A stretch of DNA of 14,155 nucleotides from Acidimicrobiales bacterium (GTDB lineage Bacteria; Actinomycetota; Acidimicrobiia; Acidimicrobiales; SZUA-35), in contig JAHECQ010000051.1 in NCBI GenBank assembly GCA_024641625.1, positions 1-14,155 on the forward strand. Direction: 5' to 3'. Under the pieces are notes generated by a model that made no database searches, was not told the DNA's origin, and saw only the letters and a list, made by a program, of their open reading frames with translations. Positions 1 through 5,432 of this stretch are shown in pieces; positions within the stretch are counted from its first letter, which is position 1; each line of letters opens with the position of its first letter. Both the position numbers and the translations under genes were made by a program.

Positions 1-1
1 G

Positions 2-130
2 AGCGACGACGATTCGTGGAAGCACCTCATCTTCACCGAGGAGCAACCGTTCCTCACCGGCGAGGCGCTGGAGAACTGGCTGGCAGCCAAGCAGCGGTAC
101 CGGGACAAGAAGGCAGCAGGTGAACTGTGA
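2..130 (+). CDS. C-terminal end of an unidentified protein (5' part outside window)
   Basis: An open frame enters from the left edge and ends at a TGA at 128-130. The 42 visible residues are polar and charged, rich in Glu, Lys and Trp, and contain the segment TGEALENWLAAKQRYRDKK, which looks like a C-terminal amphipathic helix. The stop overlaps the GTG start of the next gene by 4 bases (GTGA). That supports it as a real coding end and suggests co-translation with the redoxin gene. The family cannot be named from this fragment. Confidence 0.6.
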   Translation, partial: SDDDSWKHLIFTEEQPFLTGEALENWLAAKQRYRDKKAAGEL

Positions 131-387
131 GCGACCGGGAATCATCGCGGATCACCGTCTTCTCCTCGCCGCTGTGTGGGCCGTGCGAACGAATGAAGGC
201 ATGGCTCACCGAGCACGACTATCCCTTCGTCGTGCGCGACGTGATGATGGACGAGGAAGCGGGCGAGCTGCTCGAATCGCACGACATCCGTTCGACCCCG
301 GTGCTCCAGGTCGGCGACCGGTTCGTGGTCGGCCTCGACCTCTCGGCCATGCAGGCAGCGCTGGCCGATTGGTCCCCGATCGGCTGA
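127..387 (+). CDS. Glutaredoxin-like / NrdH-type thiol-disulfide redoxin
   Basis: An 86-residue protein of typical glutaredoxin size. It opens with a beta strand (RITVFSS) followed by the redox motif CGPC at Cys17-Cys20, and has the cis-proline segment STPVLQVGD around residues 56-64 that shapes the active site in thioredoxin folds. Such proteins reduce disulfides in cytoplasmic partners using thioredoxin reductase or a low-molecular-weight thiol. The GTG start at 127 overlaps the stop of the upstream gene (GTGA), with a weak AGGTG ribosome site just before it, so it is probably translated with that gene. The exact subgroup (NrdH, mycoredoxin or generic glutaredoxin) is not settled. CGPC is more thioredoxin-like than the usual CPYC or CxxC of glutaredoxins. 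There is no signal peptide. Confidence 0.85.
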   Translation: MSDRESSRITVFSSPLCGPCERMKAWLTEHDYPFVVRDVMMDEEAGELLESHDIRSTPVLQVGDRFVVGLDLSAMQAALADWSPIG

Positions 388-422
388 ACCAGCCACCCGC
401 CGAGGCTGTCACACCCCCCTCG

Positions 423-428
423 TAGTAT
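423..428 (+). promoter_or_regulatory. -10 element of a probable leaderless promoter for the DUF222-HNH gene
   Basis: TAGTAT fits the actinobacterial TAnnnT -10 pattern. Its last base is followed by exactly seven bases and then the ATG at 436, which places the transcription start on the A of the start codon. There is no Shine-Dalgarno sequence between 400 and 435, which fits a leaderless mRNA. No convincing -35 is visible. This is inference from spacing only. Confidence 0.5.
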
Positions 429-435
429 TCGACAC

Positions 436-1710
436 ATGGCAGTCCTGGCGGAGTTCGAAGCCCAGATGGCGGAGTTCGACCCATCGCTTGCGTCCCTCGA
501 GACCGTGCAGGATCTGATCACGCACCTGCATCACAGCCGTCGCGTCCTGCTGGCCTTCGAGGACGCGCTGACAGAAGCAGCCGAACGCCACGAGGCCACC
601 GGCAAGGCGCCTCCGGCCGAGGACATCCTCACCGGTGACGGAGCGGCCTCCAAGCGAGGCGCACGCGACGCCCGGCGACGCCGCAGCGCTGCAGCCCAGA
701 TGGGTGGCCTGTCGGCATCGATGCGCCGAGGCGATGCCCGGGCCGAGAATGTCGAGTCCATCGCCCGAGCACTGTCCCGGCTGACCGACGATGCACATCG
801 TGAAGCCTTCGTGCAGGCCGATGCCGAACTCACCCTGTTGGCCGAAGCCTTGGCTCCCGACGAGTTCGCCCGGCGCCTCGATGGCTTCGTCCGTCGAGCC
901 ATGGCCGACGACGGCGCGACCCGATTCGAGCGACAACGCGCCGCGTCTCGGCTGTCGCTGTGGGTCGACCGAGACGGCATGACCCGACTCAGTGGCTCGT
1001 TCGATCCCGAATGGGGAGCCATCCTGTCGGGCACCATCAACGCCGAGATGCGGTCCCTGGCCTCTGCCGGTGCCAAGGCTTCGGACGACCTCGACAACCC
1101 CGGCGGCGAACCCGGGAATCAGCAAAGCGCATTCGGCGACCGCTTGCGGGCCGAAGCCCTGGTCGAACGCTTGCGCCGTTCCGACCGAACCTCCGGGGTC
1201 GGACGCGGGCTTCCCCTGATCGGCATCGTCCGAGACCATCGATCCGTGCACCATGGCCCGCACCCGGGCACCGTGTCCGAGTTCGAGAATGGCACGCACT
1301 GTCCTCACGAGACCACCGTGCGGCTGACCTGCGATGCCGCGGTCCACGACATCGTCGTCGACGAGGCGGGCCTGCCGCTGTCGGTCGGTCGGCGCTACCG
1401 CACCGCCACCGATGCCCAGCGCCTGGCGTTGAGGGTCATCTACCGCACCTGCGCCTGGCCCGGCTGCGATCGCACCTTCGAGCACTGCCAGATCCATCAT
1501 GTCGTCCCGTGGGAACACGGCGGGCCCACCGACCTGGACAACCTCGTCCCCTTGTGCAGCCGGCACCATCATCTGGCTCACGAGGGGGGTTGGGCCCTCA
1601 AGATCGAAGCGGACCGCAGTCTGTGGATCTGGCGACCCGATGGAAGCCTCCATCACTGCGGCCCACCAGGCGGACCGCCGAGACACCCCAAACAGGACAT
1701 GACGTTGTAG
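436..1710 (+). CDS. DUF222 (13E12 family) protein with C-terminal HNH endonuclease domain
   Basis: A 424-residue protein of the 13E12/DUF222 type common in actinobacterial genomes, often as several divergent copies. The N-terminal about 320 residues are helical and Ala/Arg-rich, with the family-like stretch RLSLWVDRDGMTRLSGSFDP near residues 170-190. The HNH nuclease is at about residues 334-400. It has a zinc-binding CAWPGCD and then HHVVPWEHGG (His354-His355 as the catalytic pair region), followed by TDLDNLVPLC and SRHHHLAH, so all core residues are present. It would bind a divalent metal and cut DNA. The biological role of the family is unknown, and mobile-element or repair roles are both speculated. 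It appears to be a separate transcript with its own promoter and a hairpin over its stop codon. Confidence 0.9.
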   Translation: MAVLAEFEAQMAEFDPSLASLETVQDLITHLHHSRRVLLAFEDALTEAAERHEATGKAPPAEDILTGDGAASKRGARDARRRRSAAAQMGGLSASMRRGDARAENVESIARALSRLTDDAHREAFVQADAELTLLAEALAPDEFARRLDGFVRRAMADDGATRFERQRAASRLSLWVDRDGMTRLSGSFDPEWGAILSGTINAEMRSLASAGAKASDDLDNPGGEPGNQQSAFGDRLRAEALVERLRRSDRTSGVGRGLPLIGIVRDHRSVHHGPHPGTVSEFENGTHCPHETTVRLTCDAAVHDIVVDEAGLPLSVGRRYRTATDAQRLALRVIYRTCAWPGCDRTFEHCQIHHVVPWEHGGPTDLDNLVPLCSRHHHLAHEGGWALKIEADRSLWIWRPDGSLHHCGPPGGPPRHPKQDMTL

Positions 1711-1721
1711 CGTCTTGGGGT
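1685..1721 (+). terminator. Stem-loop over the stop codon of the DUF222-HNH gene
   Basis: ACCCCAA at 1685-1691 pairs perfectly with TTGGGGT at 1715-1721. Inside it GACG at 1701-1704 pairs with CGTC at 1711-1714, which stacks directly on the outer stem. The stop codon TAG (1708-1710) lies in the loop. No T-run follows, so if it acts as a terminator it is of the U-poor type often described for actinobacteria. It could also serve only as an mRNA 3' stabiliser. Confidence 0.4.
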
Positions 1722-1764
1722 CGCGGGCCGGGCCCATCGCCAACTGTGTGCAGAGGAGCTACCC

Positions 1765-1827
1765 ATGTCCATCCACATCGGTCTCAGGGCGGCCAGGATC
1801 GCCGACGAAGCGGAAATCGCAGCGTGA
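1765..1827 (+). CDS. 20-codon leader ORF upstream of and overlapping the Zn-finger-like gene
   Basis: The ATG at 1765 is preceded by a strong ribosome site (AGAGGAG, 1752-1758, six bases away). The reading frame encodes 20 residues, beginning MSIHIGLRAARIADEAEI, and ends in a TGA at 1825-1827. That stop overlaps the GTG start of the next gene (GTGA). The downstream gene has no good ribosome site of its own, so the leader probably delivers ribosomes to it by translational coupling. The peptide resembles the first beta strand and helix of GNAT acetyltransferases (pattern I-x-I-R-x-A-x-x-A-D), so it could instead be the remnant of a lost GNAT gene. No GNAT-like sequence continues after the stop. 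Confidence 0.5.
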   Translation: MSIHIGLRAARIADEAEIAA

Positions 1828-2513
1828 GAGTGTCGGCAGATTTCATCTGCGAGCACGGGATGCCCCAGCCGTGGGGTACCTGCACCGATTGCATGCTCCT
1901 ACCCCGGGAGCAACGACCGGAGCCTCCTCGGCCCGAACCGGCCCCCGCGAAGGCCCCTGCTCCCAAACGAGTCGCACGGGCCCAGCGAACAACAGCCAAC
2001 AGGTCCTCATCGACCGGCGCGGACAATCCATCGACGCCCGCCGACGCCCGGGCGACAAGCCGGCGAGCGGCGCCGGCCGTTCCCCGCGCCGTCACTCGGC
2101 TTCCCCGATCCGGCGACGACGAGGTCCCCGTGCTCAGCGGCGACAAGGACCTCGCCTACGAGATCCCGGCCCACGCACAGCGTTACTACGTGCAGGGGGC
2201 CGACAAGGGATGGCTGCCCATTTCGTCCCTACCACACGAGTTGCGGGAGCATGGCTGGGTCTACCTCCAGATCGACCGCGAGCTCGTTGCCCGATGTCGG
2301 GTGCGGGGCGTCGGATTCCGAGAACGACGCTGGACCCATGAACGTCCGGAAACCACCACCGATGCCGGGCCCGGACCGACGCTCGAACTCTACGAGAACG
2401 ACTGGGAGTTCGTCTCGATCGATCTCGGACCCGACGGCGAGGCCGAAGTGCGTGGCTACCGCTACCTCCTCCGGCTGCCCGATGGCTCGGTTCGTGTGGC
2501 AACCGGGGGTTAA
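1824..2513 (+). CDS. Unknown protein: N-terminal CxH...CxxC zinc-binding motif, Pro/Ala/Arg linker, C-terminal globular domain
   Basis: The frame stays open far upstream, but the start is best placed at the GTG at 1824 (a GTG at 1830 is the alternative), giving 229 residues. Codons before 1824 in this frame lie inside the DUF222 gene. Residues 9-23 hold Cys9, His11, Cys20 and Cys23 in CEHG...GTCTDCM, a small zinc-knuckle-like motif. Residues 26-105 are a low-complexity basic linker rich in Pro, Ala, Arg and Ser. Residues 106-229 look folded, with aromatic and charged patterns such as GWVYLQIDRELVARCRVRG and RRWTHERPE, and an acidic end. It is followed 55 bp later by a small HNH gene on the same strand. 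A nucleic-acid-linked role is plausible from the finger and basic linker, but no family is recognised. Confidence 0.7.
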   Translation: MRVSADFICEHGMPQPWGTCTDCMLLPREQRPEPPRPEPAPAKAPAPKRVARAQRTTANRSSSTGADNPSTPADARATSRRAAPAVPRAVTRLPRSGDDEVPVLSGDKDLAYEIPAHAQRYYVQGADKGWLPISSLPHELREHGWVYLQIDRELVARCRVRGVGFRERRWTHERPETTTDAGPGPTLELYENDWEFVSIDLGPDGEAEVRGYRYLLRLPDGSVRVATGG

Positions 2514-2568
2514 CCTGCCGCATGCACCATCGATCGCCAACCCATCCCCCACTCGGTCGGCCAGATCG

Positions 2569-3012
2569 ATGAGTCGGCTGGATGAAGTCGCCGAACGCGA
2601 CGGCTGGCGATGTTGGCTGTGTGACCAACCGGTCGACCCCAATATGTCGGTGAACGATCCGCGAGGGCCCAGCGTCGACAGCATCACCACCAAGTCACGG
2701 GTCAAGAAGGGACCCATGCCGCCTGAGCGCTTGGCCCATCGAGCCTGCAACACCAACAAGGGCGCCACCGCTCCGGTCGTCCCGTGGCCCGATCATCTCT
2801 ACCTCGCCGATCCGGCTCCCATCATGGCCACCGTCGAACAACTCCGGCGGAAGAAGGGACGCGCGGTCGTCGGTCGCCTCTCGTCGAACGAGGACGCCGA
2901 GGCGGCTGCGTCCTGGCTGAACGATCGTCTGACCCGTCTGGTTCCCGACGATTCCCTTCGCACCTCCATCGATCAAGGTGGCGGCCAATATCTGTTGGTC
3001 CTCCATACCTGA
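2569..3012 (+). CDS. Small HNH-like protein with substituted catalytic histidine
   Basis: This 147-residue frame starts at ATG 2569. The open frame extends further upstream, but that part overlaps the previous gene and reads as non-coding. Residues 11-18 (DGWRCWLC) and 57-64 (HRACNTNK) form the split zinc site and C-terminal helix of HNH proteins of the type RCWLC...DH...AHRxCNxxKG. In that family the middle motif is normally Asp-His, the metal and water-activating pair. Here it reads Asp37-Ser38 in PSVDSITTKS, so the key His seems to be missing. The remaining about 80 residues are a helical tail, with LRRKKGR near residue 92. It may have lost nuclease activity and kept DNA binding. Its position 55 bp after the Zn-finger-like gene suggests one transcript. 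No strong ribosome site is seen. Confidence 0.7.
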   Translation: MSRLDEVAERDGWRCWLCDQPVDPNMSVNDPRGPSVDSITTKSRVKKGPMPPERLAHRACNTNKGATAPVVPWPDHLYLADPAPIMATVEQLRRKKGRAVVGRLSSNEDAEAAASWLNDRLTRLVPDDSLRTSIDQGGGQYLLVLHT

Positions 3013-3059
3013 CTGCGTCGACAGTACGGCAGTTCATCATCACCCCGAGCACTTCAATC

Positions 3060-3065
3060 GAGGAG
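3060..3065 (+). promoter_or_regulatory. Ribosome binding site for the methyltransferase
   Basis: GAGGAG lies five bases before the ATG at 3071. It fixes that start over the in-frame ATG at 2978, which lies inside the HNH gene. Confidence 0.7.
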
Positions 3066-3070
3066 CACCC

Positions 3071-3682
3071 ATGAGCCAGACACCAGCCGAGACCTGGGAA
3101 GCCCGGTACGGCGGAAGTGACGACTATCTCTATGGCACCGAACCCAACGACTTCCTGGTCTCGGTGATCAACGAGCAGGGCACGGGAGACGTCCTCTGCC
3201 TCGCCGATGGCGAAGGACGCAACGGCGTCTACCTGGCCGGCCTCGGCCGTACGGTCGTCTCGGTCGACCTCACCAGTGCGGGCATGGCCAAGGCAGCGAG
3301 GCTGGCAACCGACCGCGGGGTAGAGCTGACCACCGTGGTCGCCGATCTCGCCGAGTACGACCTCGGTCAGGAGAAGTGGGATCTCATCGTCTCTGTGTTC
3401 GCCCACACCCCTCCCCCGATTCGCGCACGGGTCCACGGCGCCATCGCCCGTGCCCTCCGCCCAGGTGGTCGTTTCGTGCTCGAGGCGTACACCCCCGACC
3501 AGATCGGTCGCGGAACCGGCGGTCCGCCGGTTCCCGAACTCACCATGACCCTCGGGACACTGCGCCAGGAACTCGAGGGACTCACCTTCGAGCACGCCAT
3601 CGAAACCGTCAGACCGGTGATCGAGGGCAGCGGGCACACCGGCGACGGAGCGGTTGTTCAGGTCATCGCCGTCAAGGGTTGA
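3071..3682 (+). CDS. Class I SAM-dependent methyltransferase (TehB/thiopurine-methyltransferase-like)
   Basis: A 203-residue protein matching single-domain Rossmann methyltransferases. It begins with a helical cap ending in DDYLYGTEPNDFL (residues 17-29), a feature of the TehB-like small-molecule methyltransferase group. SAM-binding motif I is VLCLADGEGRNGVYLA (41-56) and the ribose-binding acidic end of strand 2 is VSVDL (64-68). Strand 3 gives VVADLAEYD (89-97) and motif IV is WDLIVSVFAH (103-112), followed by ALRPGGRFVLE. It transfers a methyl group from SAM. The substrate is not evident, though relatives act on tellurite, thiols or small metabolites. The ATG at 3071 has a good ribosome site. 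It is the last plus-strand gene before a convergent neighbour. Confidence 0.87.
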   Translation: MSQTPAETWEARYGGSDDYLYGTEPNDFLVSVINEQGTGDVLCLADGEGRNGVYLAGLGRTVVSVDLTSAGMAKAARLATDRGVELTTVVADLAEYDLGQEKWDLIVSVFAHTPPPIRARVHGAIARALRPGGRFVLEAYTPDQIGRGTGGPPVPELTMTLGTLRQELEGLTFEHAIETVRPVIEGSGHTGDGAVVQVIAVKG

Positions 3683-3748
3683 CGAGCACTCGAACCTTTC
3701 GCCTGTTGGGGCTCGGTGGCTGCCGGCCTGTGAGCCTTGTGGGCCTCG

Positions 3749-4132
3749 TCAGGTTCGGGCTGCTTCGAACTGTCGCAGCGCCACCATCGCATCGGCTGCG
3801 TACACCGCCGCCGCACCTCCGCCCATCATCACGGCCACACCGATGGCTTCCTCGATTTCTGCCCGCGTTACGCCGGCCTCGAGGGCATCGTGAACGTGGA
3901 AGGCAATGCAACCGTCGCAATGTCCGTAGATTCCCACCGCCAAGGCGATGAGTTCCTTCATCCCGCTGCTCAGCGCACCGTCGGCCACGCTCTCCTTGTG
4001 CAGCGCGGAGAAACCGGCCATGGTTCCCGGCATCGCCCGGTAGAGATCCACGAACCCCCGCTGCAGCTCCCGATGTCGGGCCACGAAGTCCCTGTGGCCC
4101 GAACCATCACCAGACCTGGCCATCGCATTCAT
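3749..4132 (-). CDS. AhpD-like alkylhydroperoxidase / carboxymuconolactone decarboxylase family protein
   Basis: A 127-residue all-helical protein of the CMD/AhpD family. It has the redox motif GHCDGCIAFHVHDAL, with Cys72 and Cys75, Glu60 in MKELIALAVG, and His79. The spacings Glu-12-Cys-3-Cys-4-His are the same as those I recall for the proton-relay and redox centre of Mycobacterium tuberculosis AhpD, so a peroxidase or disulfide-reductase role is more likely than decarboxylation. The frame can begin 11 codons earlier, but an AGGAGG six bases before the ATG at 4132 sets the start. It lies 87 bp downstream of the GNAT gene, on the same strand as the E2 operon. AhpD in mycobacteria receives electrons from a lipoylated E2. 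It is convergent with the methyltransferase. Confidence 0.88.
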   Translation of the reverse strand: MNAMARSGDGSGHRDFVARHRELQRGFVDLYRAMPGTMAGFSALHKESVADGALSSGMKELIALAVGIYGHCDGCIAFHVHDALEAGVTRAEIEEAIGVAVMMGGGAAAVYAADAMVALRQFEAART

Positions 4133-4138
4133 GTGAAT

Positions 4139-4144
4139 CCTCCT
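4139..4144 (-). promoter_or_regulatory. Ribosome binding site that sets the AhpD-like start
   Basis: The minus strand reads AGGAGG here, six bases before the ATG whose first base is 4132. It rules out the longer frame beginning at 4165. Confidence 0.75.
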
Positions 4145-4186
4145 GGCGTGAGCCGAGTGGGCCAATGCTCGCCGTCACCCATGAAA

Positions 4187-4204
4187 CACCGCAACGCGTT
4201 GGTG
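4187..4204. promoter_or_regulatory. Possible operator: near-palindrome between GNAT and AhpD-like genes
   Basis: CACCGCAACGCGTTGGTG contains a perfect 10-bp palindrome (CAACGCGTTG, 4192-4201). Flanking CACC and GGTG pair if one or two bases bulge. It sits about 55-70 bp upstream of the AhpD-like start, where an operator could act if that gene has its own promoter. It could also be chance in GC-rich DNA. Confidence 0.25.
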
Positions 4205-4219
4205 CAGCAGGGCCGTTCG

Positions 4220-5128
4220 TCACAACCTGCGAAGCTCATCCAACAGTTCTGCGGCCGAGCGACGGCGAAGTGTCCCTTCCTCTCCGATCTCGCTGCTCTC
4301 GATCAAGCGCAAGCCAGGGTGCAACACGGCAACGGCATCAAACAGCTGCTTGGCCCGAGGGTCCTCGAACGGCAGGTCGATGATGACCGCATCGGCCCCA
4401 TCGAGCAGCGGACATGTCTTGTTCTCCGCCAGTGGGCAGCCAACCCCCGGCCTGCGGGGCCCGGGACAAATGGCAACTTCGAAGCCGGCCTCTCGAAGCT
4501 GCTGCTCCGATCCGAAGTAGGTCCTGTTGGACTCGACGAGGATTCGAGGGCCATGCGCCTTCGGGGGCCACGATGGCACGCCGTCACCGGTGCTGATACT
4601 CAGTCGAACGCTGCCGAACTCCGGATGGTCCAGCACGACGTGCGGACGGTGGCCGGTCAATGCCAGCATGGCGCGGTTGTCGGCGAGTACGAGCGCTTGG
4701 AGGTGACGCAACCCCCTTGCACTGGCGTGGGTGAAGAGCAGATCGAGTAACCAGGCCCCAAGCCAACCACGATGAGCCGCATCGACGGTGATCCCGAGTT
4801 CATGGTCACCGTCGGCCACCGGTGCATACCCTGCCTCACCGATGAGCACGAGATCGTGGGCGTCCTCCAGCTCGGCGACCAGGGTCAGCCCACCATGTTG
4901 TTCAGCCGTGGTCCAGGCGTGGAGGAAGCGCTTGGTGGGTCCACCCCCGCTGAAGAAGCGACGCTGCACGTCATCGAGTGGAAGTCGCTCGTAGAGGCGA
5001 CCCAGGGCATCGACGTCGTCCGCCGTTGCGTGGCGTACCCGAAGCGTTCGGTGTTCATCCAGCTGAATGGGTGGTCCGCAGAGTGGGCACTCGCCGACCC
5101 GCTGGGCCGGATTGACCTCATCGATCAC
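4220..5128 (-). CDS. GNAT-family acetyltransferase fused to a Cys-containing C-terminal domain
   Basis: 302 residues from the GTG at 5128, chosen because GAGGAG sits five bases upstream. A GTG at 5158 would add ten residues. Residues 14-17 are CPLC. Residues 27-180 are a GNAT domain: TLRVRHATADDVDALGRLY at the N-terminus, LPLDDVQRRFF near 50-59 (a signature seen in the GNAT part of Pat-type protein acetyltransferases), and the acetyl-CoA loop and helix VDAAHRGWLGAWLLDLLF (115-132). Residues 194-302 form a second domain resembling a receiver-like alpha/beta fold (RILVES..., DAVIIDL). It carries Cys221, Cys231 and Cys239, possibly a metal or redox site. It is the last tightly linked gene of the operon that begins with an acetyl-CoA-synthetase-like gene, so control of that enzyme by lysine acetylation is a reasonable inference. 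Confidence 0.8.
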   Translation of the reverse strand: MIDEVNPAQRVGECPLCGPPIQLDEHRTLRVRHATADDVDALGRLYERLPLDDVQRRFFSGGGPTKRFLHAWTTAEQHGGLTLVAELEDAHDLVLIGEAGYAPVADGDHELGITVDAAHRGWLGAWLLDLLFTHASARGLRHLQALVLADNRAMLALTGHRPHVVLDHPEFGSVRLSISTGDGVPSWPPKAHGPRILVESNRTYFGSEQQLREAGFEVAICPGPRRPGVGCPLAENKTCPLLDGADAVIIDLPFEDPRAKQLFDAVAVLHPGLRLIESSEIGEEGTLRRRSAAELLDELRRL

Positions 5129-5133
5129 GCCGT

Positions 5134-5139
5134 CTCCTC
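5134..5139 (-). promoter_or_regulatory. Ribosome binding site supporting the GTG start of the GNAT gene
   Basis: GAGGAG on the minus strand lies five bases before the GTG at 5128. The alternative GTG at 5158 lies 13 bases after the ACP stop and has no comparable site. Confidence 0.6.
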
Positions 5140-5171
5140 GGTCATGAGGGGTCAGCACTCACGCCAGGCAC

Positions 5172-5432
5172 CTAGGCAGTCGCCGCAACGAGGTACTCGG
5201 CCAGGGAAGAAAGGCTTCGGAGCTGTCCGTACTCCCGCTCGGGCACCTCGACGCCTGTCCGTTCGAACAATTCGACCATCACGTTCATGTGATCCATCGA
5301 GTCGAGTTCGAAGTACTCCCACACATCGAGGGCGGGATCGACCGTCGGCAGCTCGTCGGCGAGCTCAGGGGCGACGTGCCGGATCGCTTCGGTGATCACT
5401 GCGAGGGCTTGCTCAGTCGACAGCATGCTCAT
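5172..5432 (-). CDS. Stand-alone acyl carrier protein
   Basis: An 86-residue acidic, four-helix-like protein. The phosphopantetheine attachment motif is FELDSMDHMN with Ser45. It is DSM rather than the usual DSL, a variant found in some non-FAS carrier proteins. The part after it, VELFERTGVEVPEREY, matches helices II and III of ACPs. A holo-ACP synthase would add the phosphopantetheine arm, which then carries acyl groups as thioesters. The ATG at 5432 has GGAG just upstream and overlaps the last 20 bases of the E2 gene, so the two are translated together. A single ACP inside a 2-oxoacid dehydrogenase operon, without ketosynthase or other fatty-acid synthesis genes nearby, is unusual. It suggests that the acyl group made by E1/E2 or by the synthetase is moved to this carrier. 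Confidence 0.9.
   Translation of the reverse strand: MSMLSTEQALAVITEAIRHVAPELADELPTVDPALDVWEYFELDSMDHMNVMVELFERTGVEVPEREYGQLRSLSSLAEYLVAATA

Noticed and set aside
409..1743. 444-residue open frame on the minus strand opposite the DUF222-HNH gene
   Set aside because: It is antisense to a gene with intact HNH residues. Its protein is Gly/Val-rich with no recognisable motif, and long antisense frames are expected in GC-rich coding DNA.
960..1823. N-terminal extension of the Zn-finger-like gene frame
   Set aside because: This part overlaps the DUF222 gene in another phase and is Arg/Pro-rich shadow sequence. The overlap-coupled GTG at 1824 is a better start.
3683..3748. Possible bidirectional terminator between the methyltransferase and AhpD-like genes
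   Set aside because: The convergent layout suggests one, but only a 4-base GGCC/GGCC pairing was seen, too weak to call.
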